Positions 34,102 to 45,190 of a stretch of DNA of 64,000 nucleotides are shown piece after piece. The notes beneath the pieces were generated by a model that worked only from the letters and a program-made list of their open reading frames with translations, did not search any database and was not told the origin of the DNA. Numbering within the stretch: the stretch's first letter is position 1; the number at the start of each line of letters is the position of its first letter. The stretch is from Ampullaceana balthica (lineage: Eukaryota > Mollusca > Gastropoda > Lymnaeidae): assembly GCA_944989445.1 (NCBI GenBank), contig CALYLW010001393.1:167001-231000 (forward strand), in the 5' to 3' direction. The position numbers and the translations under genes are program-made.

Positions 34102-34446
34102 CATGACACACACGGGTGATGTTTCTCCCAAACACATGACACACACGGGTGATGTTTCTCCCAAATACATGACACACACGGGTGATGTTTCTCCCAAACA
34201 CATGACACACACGGGTGATGTTTCTCCCAAACACATGACACACACGGGTGATGTTTCTCCCAAACACATGACACACACGGGTGATGTTTCTCCCAAACAC
34301 ATGACACACACGGGTGATGTTTCTCCCAAACACATGACACACACGGGTGATGTTTCTCCCAAACACATGACACACACGGGTGATGTTTCTCCCAAACACA
34401 TGACACACACGGGTGATGTTTCTCCCAAACACATGACACACACGTG
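34102..34446. repeat. 33-bp minisatellite, about 10.5 units
   Basis: Unit CATGACACACACGGGTGATG, TTTCTCCCAAACA. Units are nearly identical. Since 33 is a multiple of 3, four frames are open as 11-residue repeats (for example MTHTGDVSPKH); I read these as period artefacts. Confidence 0.95.
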
Positions 34447-34698
34447 ATGTGCGATCCCCAGCAATCCTTCTTCACCTAGTATGATACAATGGTAGGGACC
34501 TAGTGCAGGTGGTTTCTTGTGTCTTTTGTCTTGACTCTTTTAGGTTTAAGTAACAGGGAGCTGGTACTTCAGAAATATAGAGGGCCACCATCTGGTCCAG
34601 TGATGCCAGTGAAATTATTTATAAAAATATATCCAACACGTCAAAAAAACAACATAGATCCGAAAGAAAAAACCTAAACAAACTAAGATTAAATAAAT

Positions 34699-35023
34699 AT
34701 GACGTCACTAAGACCCCCCCCCTCCCAAAAAGCAACATTTTGCCTATTTTAATACGAGCATTTTTCAAATAATTTTATCGTAATAAAAGTTTGTATTTTG
34801 TGTGAAGCTGCATTCTAATATCGTAACACACCTTGGGCCATTTTATAAGGTCATTTAATTAAGTAATGAAATATTGAAGTGGAGCTTTCACTAAAAGTTG
34901 CGCGTGTTTAATTTGAGGACACAGTTCTTAAACATCCCCCCACCCCGTTGTAACACTTGTCACAAAAGTGAGAACCTCTCCCTCCCCACCTACAGATCCG
35001 TGTCGTCAGTTATGAACGTCCCC
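34699..35023. mobile_element. MITE-like element, GACGTCAC family, copy 1
   Basis: TGACGTCAC at the left and a GTCAGTTATGAACGTCCCC-like right end. C-rich blocks (CCCCCCTCCC; CATCCCCCCACCCC) resemble those in 37905-38235. Boundaries approximate. Confidence 0.5.
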
Positions 35024-35249
35024 TAAGGTATTAGTATGTTCTACTAGAATTGTATTAGATTATCTTTGGACTTTACTTATACCATGTATACTTGAGAGAA
35101 TATTCTCTCAACGCAGGCTGAAGAAAATTGTAGAGCTGTTAAGTTTGTCTTGAAGTCAAATAAAATTGTATTTTTTGGCTCATACAAGCTGTTTTATTTT
35201 GTACTAGATTTCTTCAGACATGGCACCGCACCAGCGCCACCTTTCGAAT

Positions 35250-35685
35250 TCAGTAGGATAGAGCTATAGATATCATAATGTAACGTGATAGAGCTATAGA
35301 TATCATAATGTAACATGATAGAGCTATAGATATCATAATGTAACATGGTAGAGCTATATATATCATAATGTAACATGATAAAGCTATAGATATCGTAATG
35401 TAACATGATAGAGCTATAGATATCATAATGTAACATGATAAAGCTATAGATATCATAATGTAACATTATAGAGCTATAGATATCATAATGTAACATTATA
35501 GAGCTATATATATCATAATGTAACATTATAGAGCTATAGATATCATAATTTAACATGATAGAGCTATAGATATCATAATGAAACATGATAGAGCTATAGA
35601 TATCATAATGTAACATAATAGAGCTATAGATATCATAATGTAACATGATAAAGCTATAGATATCATAATATAACATGACAGAGCG
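35250..35685. repeat. 30-bp minisatellite, about 14 units
   Basis: Unit GAGCTATAGATATCATAATG, TAACATGATA. The long minus-strand frame through it (IYSSIMLHYD repeats) is a period effect. Confidence 0.95.
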
Positions 35686-35719
35686 GCTAAAGATACTGTT
35701 GCCATCTACGCGGCTTATT

Positions 35720-36595
35720 AAATACTTTATATTAACTCGTGGCTTCTGCTTGATTGCTTGCCTCAAAAATGTTGGATCACTTTATTACCCACTTCCCTGT
35801 ATCATATCGAGCTGAAATTTTTGCGTCCAGACTCGCGGCGGCGGTATAAATATTGTTTCAAAATTTCACATCGATCGCGTGTACTGTAATTAAATTAATA
35901 TATTTTTAGTTTATCTCTATCTATCTCTATATAAATTGTAAATATTTATAGAAGTCTCTCGCCTTTTGAGTATTATATTGAACATGCGTTGCTTATTATA
36001 TTAAACACACTTTTATCATATTTTCCCGATCTGTAGCATTTACTCGCAAATAAGCCTACATCACATATAAGCCGACCCCCTAAAACTACTTTAAAATGGC
36101 CAGATTTTGCGAAAACTCATAGTAGCCGAGCTTACAATTGTCTAATTTTACTCCATATTTTTTTATCATAGAAATTTCTTATTTTAAAGATGTAAAATGC
36201 TTACTTTTCTGTTACATACCAGTTTGTTTACCTTTTGGAAGGACACAAAAGCGTGTTCACCTCTTTCCACATTATTTGCAATAATTATATCTGAACCTCC
36301 GCTCATAAGTTGTTCACAACTGATGATTAACAAAGTATATATTTAGAAAAAAAATACATTTTAGTGTCTGTCCTTGTGTCCATTTTGTTTTATTCGCATA
36401 TAATCAAACCCTCTGATTTCAGTATTTTATTTTATAGTTCTAAACTCGGCTTAAATGCGAATAACTACGGTAAATGTTTATGCTAGTCTGTCGCGCGGTT
36501 CGTATTATATTAATCATAATCAATACTTTTAGTTAAGTCTCAAATGTAAATAATTTATATTCAAAAAGTTTGGTTTTTATTGGGTTTTTATTTTT
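35720..36595. repeat. Diverged ~510-bp unit with inserted MITE
   Basis: Starts AAATACTTTATATTAACTCG and keeps GAGCTGAAATTTTTGC and TCACATCGATCGCGTGTACT blocks of the 18127-19667 units. It ends near 36595 and is interrupted by 36033-36473. Confidence 0.7.
36033..36473. mobile_element. MITE with TTACTCGCAAATAAGCC-type ends
   Basis: Left GCATTTACTCGCAAATAAGC pairs with right GCTTAAATGCGAATAACTAC as diverged inverted repeats. Related to the ACCGTATTTTCACGCATAT ends of 36892-37527. Confidence 0.6.
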
Positions 36596-36891
36596 GAAAA
36601 GTAGAATTTATTTATCAAATTAAGTGTACATATTCATTATTCTTTGTACTTTAACATCGATTACTTACTTTCTTAAAGAAAAACCAAGATTGTGGCCTTT
36701 TTTAAAATAAAAACCTAGACATGGTAAAAAAATAAATAAGCCTAGACCTATTTAAAAAGCATAGCACTGTCAGCACAGATCTGGTCCCATTTTAAATTAA
36801 TTTTTTGCCTAGTTACTAGCGCCAGGGTTGCCAGATTGACACTTTTTTTAGATGGTTTGGCTTCACATTTTCCTTGAAAAAAAATATATTT

Positions 36892-37527
36892 ACCGTATTT
36901 TCACGCATATTCCCCGCACACGCAGATAACCCGCCCACGCATATACCCCTCAGAATTTTTAGATTCTGTAAAAAAATTGTGGTATAACCCACCCACGCTT
37001 ATACCCCGCATAATCATATCACGATGAACCACTCTAGGAGATGTACTTACCGTACTATATTTTCACAACTCTATCAATACCATGCATACAAAAATATCTC
37101 TTATTACTTAAAAAATAATTGTTTATTTTCATAAAAATATTATAAATAATTATCAAATTATAATTTTGATATTTTATCCGATTTGCTAAACGTAAACAAG
37201 TGTGCACTATTTTTTCCGGTACACCGTACCATCAGACAACTGCAGTCGTTATACAAAACATTCGATCTACGTCATAAATGAGAATTGCTAAGAAACCGGT
37301 TTAAACTGGACTATTCGATTCCGAGGTTAAAACCGGGGAGACTCGTATAATACCAGAAGTTATACAGAATCTAATTTTATATTCGTGTTTTGTAAGTAAT
37401 AGCGCCATTGATTCATTATTCAGTAAAAAAAAATTCAGATACCCCGCCCACAGAGATACACCACAGGGGGGGTGCGGGGTTTGTAAAATCTGTTATAACC
37501 CGCGGGGAATATGCGTGAAAATACGGT
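36892..37527. mobile_element. MITE with ACCGTATTTTCACGCATAT ends
   Basis: Long inverted termini ACCGTATTTTCACGCATATT and AATATGCGTGAAAATACGGT, extending into CCCCGC/GCGGGG. Nested in the hAT-like element. No ORF that I trust. Confidence 0.82.
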
Positions 37528-37904
37528 GTATAATCGATATATACAAAAATTATCTTTATCAAAAAAATAATAATAAAAAAAATAACGTAAAAAAATAGAG
37601 CCATAAATAAGTCTGTTAGAGCCAGGGCTGAGCTTTTACCCACTAATAAATACTGTAAGGTCTTCGTCGTGTCACCAAGACTGCTTGATGACTTGACATT
37701 TGATAAAGTTTATAATACTGCAAATAGCAGTCTATAGGAAAAGGATGACCGGGAGCTTCTCTTTCAAATTTGTATGTTAGTATCATAGTCTATTTATTTT
37801 GTGCGTACAACCATCCATAAGAACATTGACATGTACACATATATCAACCCTTTTCTCCTGGTTCAATCTTCATTTTCAATAGTTAACTAATTTTCAGCCG
37901 TTAT

Positions 37905-38235
37905 GGGCCGTCCATAAATGACATCACGCGAATTTTGCGGATTTTCACTCTAATTTCAGCCCTCGTCACACGTAATAAAGAGCTAGATCACACTCCAATA
38001 AGACGTCACAACGCAGCGCCCCCCCCCCATAAAAGTGGTATTGTAACACGTGTGAAGCCATTTAAAACGTAATTAAATAAATTGTAAGCAATAAAATATT
38101 TAAGTGGAGCTTTTATTTAGAGTTGCACGTTTAATGTGACGTCACAGTTCTTCAAAGCCCCCTCCCCCTTGTCATACATCGTTACAAATCTGTTACCCCC
38201 TCCCGCCCCCTAGATGCGTGACGTCATTTTTGTCG
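37905..38235. mobile_element. MITE-like element, GACGTCAC family, copy 2
   Basis: GGGCCGTCCATAAATGACAT at the left, GTGACGTCATTTTTGTCGAC at the right, with C-rich interior blocks as in copy 1. Ends are imperfect inverted repeats. Confidence 0.5.
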
Positions 38236-38313
38236 ACACGTTTCATATAATATAAGTTTAGCTTTTTTGGCCAACATTTTACTTTTAAACATCATTGTAA
38301 TCTGGCAACCCTG

Positions 38314-38990
38314 CCTAGCCCATGTACCCTAACAAATACCTGTCTGATAACAGATAATAGTAGGCCATTGTAAGACCTGTCAAAAAATTTCATAACATAT
38401 TAAACAACCTAAACAATATGTTTGAAATTTCTCAAAATATATAAATTTTAAATTGTTATAAAAAAGGTGTTTTAGTTTTTTTTTATAAGATAAAAAGTAT
38501 ATATTATTAACAAATAATTTGGATTGACTTAAAAATTTTTATTACGGTATATATTTGAAACAAAGTGAGAACAAATAATTTTTTTCAAAATTGACACTAA
38601 AACAAGTAAAGATTAACTCCCTTCCCACAATAACATTATTTTTAATGCAGTAGTAAACTGTCTGTAACTGTTTTTAAAACAAGTGATTGTTAGCACTTAC
38701 CTCACACACACACACACACATAAAACACGCACACACAAATACACACATAAACACACTCACAACGCAAATAGTGACGAGGTTACTTCACTAAAGACTTTTT
38801 TGTAAAAATAGTACACCCACTAGATCTAGGATGATAAACTAGCTCTGGCTGCATTGATCTAGTCCCATTTTAAATTAAATTTTGAGCCTGGTACCTTTAC
38901 AATTCCTTCTTTTGGGTTATGGTAGGCCATTGTTTGACCTGTCAAAAAAATTCTAAGTTGATAGAATGAATGATTTTTTAATAATTTTTA
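38314..38990. other. Duplicated flank and CA-rich tract
   Basis: 38316-38400 is the right flank of the hAT-like insertion. 38703-38760 is a (CA)n-rich simple repeat. 38858-38960 resembles the joined flanks of that insertion. No gene. Confidence 0.55.
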
Positions 38991-39089
38991 TTTTTTTATT
39001 TGCTTAAATTTTAATCGATCAAATAATTTTAATCCATTCAAATATTTAACGATTAATCGATTAGTTTATCGTTAATTTCCGCAGCACTT
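38991..39089. mobile_element. hAT end fragment (TAGGGCTG family)
   Basis: AACGATTAATCGATTAGTTT, then ATCGTTAATTTCCGCAGCACT, matches the right ends at 61040-61089. No left end nearby. Confidence 0.6.
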
Positions 39090-39830
39090 ATAAAATGTAT
39101 TGTGTGTGTGTGTGTAAAAATGTAAACAGTTTGTCTGGGGTCTAAACCGGGGCCTTCATGTTGGGGCCGTTTTGACGGGTCACCAAGATTTAAATCTCGG
39201 GTAAAAAATCTCTATTAGTATAGATGTTCCTTCGGGTTTCTTTGTGTGTGCTTGTCGATTCGGTAGTAATGATGTCCAATCTTTCTTGAAAGATAACCCA
39301 TTAACATGATTCACGCGGTAGCAAGAAATTGAGATATTGTTAGAACACAATACTTAAAAGTGTGCAAAAGCAACATTGTTTGAAAAATTCATGAAATGAA
39401 GAACACATCAATGATGGTGTCTGTATAATTTCATTGAAACGTTTTGTTTTCATTAATTGATGATCACATTTTCCCGCATGGTCTTTCTTTGAGTAATGCG
39501 TTTGAATAAACGTGCAGTAATTGTCTTCCTACTTGAACATATCGAATTGTGAAAAACAAAATAAAATTCATAAAAGTTTAGTTGCCATCTCTTCTATCTT
39601 GGCTTAAATAATGCATGGCGCGAAAATCCCCAATACGGTACATGTTTCGTTCACGACTCTATCATGGCGTACACGTACACATAATTGTGGGAGATAGTCA
39701 TAATCCGTGCTGGCCACTTATTCATTATTTGACCCTACTAAAGTAGGGCTTGAAAAATAGTCTTTTAGAGTTTAGACTCATTAATTTGCTCCTCTCCACG
39801 GAAATCTTTAGTAAAAGGCGAAAGGTTTCA
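39090..39830. other. No recognised feature
   Basis: Short (GT)n at 39100-39114; otherwise unassigned AT-rich sequence. Confidence 0.35.
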
Positions 39831-40088
39831 TCTTTTTTTATTTTTTTATTTTTTATTTTTTAATTTTTATTATTGCTTACAGAAACTCATTTTACATCAA
39901 TGATACACAGTATCCATGTATAATAATACAATTATGTACATCATGATACAACATAACTTATTCTAAATGTAATAGTATAAGCATTTACATAGAATCACAT
40001 AATATTTAGAATTTAAAAAACATTTTTCTATATTTAAAACTATTCTGATAGAAACAAAATAAATGCATATCAAATATTTTATTACATT

Positions 40089-41036
40089 TCAATTAATCTC
40101 TTGTAAATTTTCAATCATTTTTTGTATTGTTTGTCTAAAAATGGGTTCTAATGTTATGCTGGTGTAGTTGTGATTGTTGAAAAATGCCTTCAATCTGTAA
40201 TGCCATATGTGTTTTCTGTATTGTGAACGTATCTTTAAACGTATTGTATGCTGTTTCTTGTTTATAGAGTCTGGTATTATGTTTAGTGTTATTGCTTTGT
40301 CTATATCTACTGTGTGTATTGTGCCTGCTGGTATGAATTTTTGAAATGTGGATTTAGTTTGTAAAATTGTATTGTATCTGAGATATAAATGTTGTTCAGT
40401 CTCATCAGCCTCTGACCTACAGAGTGGACAGCCTATTCTTGCCCCTCTGTCCTTATATTTCCTTCTGACCTGCAGAGTGGACATCCTATTCTTGCCCCTC
40501 TGTCCTTATATTTCCTTGTGACCTGCAGAGTGGACAGCCTATTCTTGCCCCTCTGTCCTTCTATTTCCTTCTGACCTACAGAGTGGACAGCCTATTATTG
40601 TCCGCCTGTCCTTATATTTCCTTGATGAGACTGGTGTTGTATTGCAAATTAGTCTGTATGTTTTTTTTTCTTGATTAGGTATTTCTCTAATATGAGTATT
40701 TTGAAATGTGTCCTCAGTGTTTGTAATTCCATAAACGTGTGTCCATTTAATTCTATTGTTCAGAGGTGTTGCTTGTTTTTTTATTAAATGTGTATATATT
40801 TCTTTGGTTGTATTGTGTAATACTTCTTCATTGCCTTTTATTGCTTTGATGCATGCTGTATGATATTTCGATTGTTTTCTTCCAATGTAATGTGCAGTGC
40901 TATTATCTATTGCTGTTAAATATCCTAATCTGATCCCTAAGTAATAATGAGTGAATGTATTTTCTGATTTTTTCCTAATGGCTTGTCCTATAAATTTTAT
41001 TCTGAGTGCTTGTATTTTGGTTTGTATATCTTGCAA
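40089..41036 (-). pseudogene. LINE ORF2 C-terminus relic, copy 2
   Basis: 41036-40539 carries DIQTKIQALRIKFIGQAI and IDNSTAHYIGRKQ. 40484-40089 carries GCPLCRSEADETEQHLYL, a finger-like motif in which the final C is replaced by Y. The frames are split by the tandem 53-bp units. Confidence 0.85.
40414..40625 (-). repeat. 53-bp tandem quadruplication within ORF2
   Basis: Units start at 40414, 40467, 40520 and 40573 (GACCTGCAGAGTGGACAGCC...). Each encodes KYKDR-ARIGCPLCRS, the finger start. Since 53 is not a multiple of 3, the repeat breaks the frame. Confidence 0.93.
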
Positions 41037-41075
41037 GTTTATTCCTCCATCTAGCTTAGATTGTATTAGTGTTGT

Positions 41076-42078
41076 ATTTAGTACTTTTAGTTGTAAGACA
41101 TTGGGAAAATAACTACAGAGTTATTTTAATAAACAAAAAAGTTATATCATTTTCACAGTTTTTGAAAAACGGGCCAAAAATAGCATTTTTTAAAAAACTT
41201 TTCAAAGTGGGTCATGTTCAAGGAACATTATTTTCTAAGAAAATTGACAGAGATATCTAGAAATTAGTAAAGTTACTAAATTTTTTTACAATGTTTCAGT
41301 CCATTTTCTTTTTTGATGCAGCTACATAAAAAAATAATAAAAAATCTCGCATGTATTTTCTTTTTCATATTGTATTTTTCGACCAAAAATCGAAATGCAC
41401 TATTTTAAAAATTCACACAAATTTATGCAATTGACATAAATAAGCATATTATACATCAACTTAAAGATAATCTTAATCTGCACAATAAGCAATGTGAATC
41501 AATAGCATTTAAATACCTCTGCATTCTTCAAAATAATTTCAAATTTACTCACCACATGTTACTTTTAAAAATTAAAGGTTTAAAAAAATGCTTTGCGTAA
41601 CACAATTGGATCAATAGCATTTTAACATTTTCTCAGATATATCTACTTATAAAAAATGAACTTACATAAATATTATCAATGCTCGACCCCATAAAAATAT
41701 ATTTTAAAAAGCAGCACGAAATGATACAAAAATTTAACAATAAATGTCTCCTTGACAAAAAACTTAACATATCAAACATCATATTAAATTGTTTAATGTA
41801 TTTTTTAATAACCCTTTAAAATCTTGTGAATGAATATCAAATAGAAATACTTGAGGCACTTTCATTTATAAAATCCGTTTTACTAGGGCCACCGCAGAAC
41901 AAGCGCACAATTTTTTTTTAAATATTAAAATTTTACAATTTTTTCTTCTTCTTCAAATAACGTCATATTGGTATTACAAAACTATATATTTTTAATGCAT
42001 TTCCTTTTATAACCAGAGCAAGTTGATGAATGTGATACTTCGCAGCAGGTATCATCATCAAATTTTATTTTTAAAGAG
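41076..42078. other. AT-rich stretch downstream of the gene candidate
   Basis: No repeat family recognised. On the minus strand AAATAAA near 42070 lies just past the stop at 42079 and may be a polyadenylation signal for the frame at 42079-42426. Confidence 0.4.
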
Positions 42079-42426
42079 TCAGTCATAAATTTCAGAGATC
42101 CAAACTATAGTGTTATGTTCTGAATCATTTTCATCATAATGTAATATATTTAATAGCCAATGAACAATAAATTGTGACTTGCATCGCCATTCCTTAGATC
42201 TGAAAAGTTCTAAATCTATAAGAATTTGATTATTAATATTGACTTCACTACAGGTTGTTTTATCAAAATGAAGAGGTGTAAATACATTAGCTAAAGTAAT
42301 ACTGCACTTATCCAAGGTTGAAGACAAATAATTAAGTTTAAGTTGCGTTGCTAAATAATCCATCAAAGAATTAGTCAGAGTAAGTGTCACAACAGTAGAA
42401 ACCACACACTCCATTTGTTCTGACAA
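42079..42426 (-). CDS. Possible terminal exon of an unidentified gene
   Basis: A 115-codon open frame (from 42426, open further upstream) ends with EWRCKSQFIVHWLLNILHYD and HNTIVWISEIYD, followed within about 10 bases by AAATAAA. I recognise no domain. It lies directly downstream of exon b. A phase-compatible acceptor could be ...TTTTCAGATCTAAG before EWRC, or the segment may be a separate relic. Confidence 0.35.
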   Translation of the reverse strand: MSEQMECVVSTVVTLTLTNSLMDYLATQLKLNYLSSTLDKCSITLANVFTPLHFDKTTCSEVNINNQILIDLELFRSKEWRCKSQFIVHWLLNILHYDENDSEHNTIVWISEIYD

Positions 42427-42452
42427 ATCAATTGAGGCTGGGAATGACTTAC

Positions 42453-42628
42453 AGGAAACAGTTTCTTGAACCAGTTTGTAACATCCTTGTTGCTCTTGTT
42501 GCCCTGGAGCTTGATGATGTGCACCATGAAAATCAAACTATAAGTTCTAGGAACTGGTGGAGGCTGTGGTCTTCTCCCTTTTCCTTTTACCAGAAATGAT
42601 GCACAAAGGCCATCAAGAATATCCCCCG
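42453..42628 (-). CDS. Exon b of an unidentified host gene
   Basis: Acceptor TATTCCTTATTCCTCAG before 42628 and donor GTAAGT after 42453. The 176-nt exon takes 2 nt to finish the codon begun in exon a, then runs 58 sense codons to the donor without a stop. Residues include GDILDGLCASFLVKGKGRRP, QPPPVPRTYSLIFMVHIIKL and NKDVTNWFKKLFP. Low-complexity-free amino acid composition and correct phase support a real exon. Function unknown. Confidence 0.6.
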
Positions 42629-42762
42629 CTGAGGAATAAGGAATATACCATTAAAATATTTTATTAATATACCATAAGAATTAGAATTAAGTGTAATATT
42701 TCTTCGAAGGCAATGCTTAAACGCTAAAAGATTTTTTTTATTGAACTTAAAACCATACTTAC

Positions 42763-42894
42763 ATATTAGCTTTGTAATGATACTCAATGAAGAGTTCATT
42801 GCAGGTATTGGTACAGTATCTTGGTTACCAGTGCCATCAGTGTCAGTAGCATGCTCATCACTGTCTTTGATGTCATTATTGTTATTCATGGTCT
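42763..42894 (-). CDS. Exon a of the same gene, with likely start codon
   Basis: Acceptor-like TATACTTCATCTAG ends at 42895 and the exon begins AGACCATGAATAAC, so an ATG in good context sits at 42889. 42 codons (acidic and S/T-rich, SDEHATDTDGTGNQ) plus one base lead to donor GTAAGT at 42762. The 134-bp intron 42629-42762 joins it in phase to exon b. An upstream untranslated exon is expected. Confidence 0.55.
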
Positions 42895-43840
42895 CTAGAT
42901 GAAGTATAGAAATTAAGATGGAATTATAGGCCTATAGTCACAACTATTAATCTATTTATTAACACATTGCACAATACTTCTACCAAGACTATAATAGGCC
43001 AAAAATCTAATAAATACAAATAATATATTTTAATCAGAGTCAGAAGATTTAACTTTGAGCACTTGTTCAGATTCAGAATAGTTTTATTTTTAAATTCCAA
43101 ACTAATTAGTGAATTGGGCGAGTCCATGTAGTCGTATTTATTAGGTATGCACAAGATTTACAGTGCAGAGGAAATACGTAAACAAATTAATAATAATAAT
43201 AATATTAATAACTATTTATACTAAGTAAATAATAAGAATTAAAAACAAATTTGAAATAGTACCTAGAACTTGAAATTAAAATTGTGTTTGAAGAAGATTT
43301 CATTGATGTTTAAGCCTATCAACCCTAAAAGATTGCGCATCCGTCCAACTAACACAACTCTTAATCACATGATATCGGACAGCCATTTTAAATTCCTCGA
43401 TTCACAATTTGTGCAAAAACCCCAATTTTAAAATAGTTATAACAGCCATATTTTGCATACAATGTTTCATTATAATATCTCTTGCGTATAAATTATCAAA
43501 TCATTGTTCCGAGTATCCATGCTTTTTATCTTTAAACTGTCCTAAATTAAATACATCTAACAGTAATTAACCTATCAAATGTACTTGTCTCGTCCACTGT
43601 CACTGCGATGAGACCAGCAATGTTGCACACACTAATAATATCTTTTTACTAACTTAATCAACGGAGCTAAAACAGAAGTGAATCATTTCTTTAAATGTAA
43701 ATAAAAAATTTAATATATTACTTACGTATGGATGGACGACTCAAACTCGATTAATCCGTTCTAGTAAACCAATAGACAGTTGTCAAACAACCTCGCAGTG
43801 ATTCGCAGAGCTTTCAAATAACAGGAATAATGAGAATAAG
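42895..43840. other. Upstream region of the gene candidate
   Basis: Minus-strand short frames (43154-42924; an ATG near 43393 with 28 codons) have no recognised motif. Could contain first exon and promoter; nothing firm. Confidence 0.35.
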
Positions 43841-44180
43841 CAGTGGCGTCACTAGGAGGGCGTGGGCCGCCCCGGTGACACCCATCAGGGGGTGACACCC
43901 AAACCTAACAATTTACTGTGTATGATTTTATGTAAAAAAAAAGAAGAAGAAAAAAAAAGACACGTTTTTTCCCCTATAAAGATATTACGAAATACAATGA
44001 AATACGCTAAACTCATAAACTTGTTAATAAAAATATATCAGTTAAAAAGCAATGATGAAACAGTCACAACAAAATACAATAAAACAAATTAGGAAAAATA
44101 TAAAAGAAACAGCCGGACCAGAGGGAGCTGTACACGGGTTGGAAATATGAGAGGCGGTGTCTTTTATTTTAAATGATATA
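43841..44180. mobile_element. CAGTGGCGTCACTAGG-type transposon fragment
   Basis: The left end resembles the MITE at 9830 and common hAT termini, followed by a GGGGTGACACCC block. No matching right end. Confidence 0.4.
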
Positions 44181-44183
44181 AGC

Positions 44184-45190
44184 CAGGGGTGTCCCACGTC
44201 CGGCCCGCGAAGCAATTTCAACTGGCCCGTGGCATTATCTGAAGTAATTGATTGACTGACATATTATTTCTTTAAAACATCATAATTATAAGAATAGTCG
44301 AAATGTTATACTATTTTGAGTATGTCAAATGATGGCGAAAATCGATAACATTTTGTTGATTACCAATTACTAGACTTTCAGTCTTAAAAACCAAACAACG
44401 GGAATAAATTTAGTTACTTCCGTTTGTTCTGTTGTCAATGACGTTAAATTACCAAGTAAACAATCTCTGTTTTTATTACTGATGGTGCCCCTGCCAGGAC
44501 TGATGAACACAGTTGACTAGCAAAGCGTGTGTATATCAAAGTCTGGGAAGAGACAGGCAAAGATTTTAAACTTCACTGTATCATTCACCAACAAGTTCTT
44601 TGTGCCAAACACCGTTGATGTGATCGTGTCCTTAAACCAGTGAAAAAGGCTATGAAATCTATTCGCTCTAAATCCCCTTTTCACCGCCAGTTTCATCAGT
44701 ATCTTAATGACATCCAGGGAGAATTCGAAGATGTGTATCACAATGGTATAACGTGGCTCAGTCGGGGGACAGCACGTCAGCGCTTCTACGCACTTAAAAA
44801 ATAAATTGGGTACTACATTGAACAAACAATTACAGAACTATCTGATACTTCTTGGATAGAATATTTTGACAAGAAATCTACACAAATCATCAAGGGCACA
44901 ATGCATTGCTAAGCCAATTATATTCATATATCAAGGCTTTTGGGAACAAGCTGCAACTCTTTGAAAGGCAAATGTTTCAAATGCAGCCTAATACCACACA
45001 TTTCCCTTCACTACAGGAAATCAAGACAATTTTCTAGAAAGAAGCTTCAATTAGCAAATGCAGAAGTATGTTGCAGATATCACATCTATGGCTGACGAAT
45101 TTCAAAGACGCTTTCAGGACTTTGAAACTATTGAAAGGAGGGTTAGAAAGTCGGCGTACTTGCGTGGTGTCTCGCATGGTTGGGTGACGT
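44184..45190 (+). mobile_element. Charlie-type hAT relic
   Basis: Starts CAGGGGTGTCCCACGTCCGG. It contains the transposase core relic at 44481-44806 and a later RFQDFE-like block at 45064-45150. The right end is lost where a Helitron 5' end and a second hAT begin. Confidence 0.7.
44481..44806 (+). pseudogene. Charlie/GTF2IRD2-like transposase core relic
   Basis: Reading frame from GAT at 44481: DGAPARTDEH, then HCIIHQQVLCAKH, SPFHRQFHQYLNDIQGEFED and ITWLSRGTARQRFYALKK. These match the HCIIHQ-x-LCAK and WLSRG blocks of this transposase family. Three in-frame stops are visible. Confidence 0.88.

Larger units (their letters stand above)
36823..38313. mobile_element. hAT-like element with CAGGGTTGCCAGATT ends
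   Basis: Inverted termini CAGGGTTGCCAGATT and AATCTGGCAACCCTG. Flanking 8-mers ACTAGCGC and CCTAGCCC agree at 6 of 8. Flanking host sequence (GTCCCATTTTAAATTAA left, TAGGCCATTGTAAGACCTG right) recurs without the insert at 38865-38950, like an empty site. It contains two other MITEs. Confidence 0.78.
39831..41075 (-). mobile_element. 5'-truncated Tx1/L1-like LINE, copy 2
   Basis: Minus-strand sequence colinear with 10800-11700 of the longer copy, ending in an A/T-rich tail (plus-strand T runs at 39833-39870). It encodes the ORF2 C-terminus and includes a 53-bp quadruplication (40414-40625). Confidence 0.85.

Noticed and set aside
33963..34475. 170-residue minus-strand ORF with Cys-rich repeats
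   Set aside because: It arises from a 33-bp tandem unit that keeps several frames open; no start context or domain.
35194..35766. 190-residue minus-strand ORF
   Set aside because: Product of a 30-bp minisatellite translated in frame.
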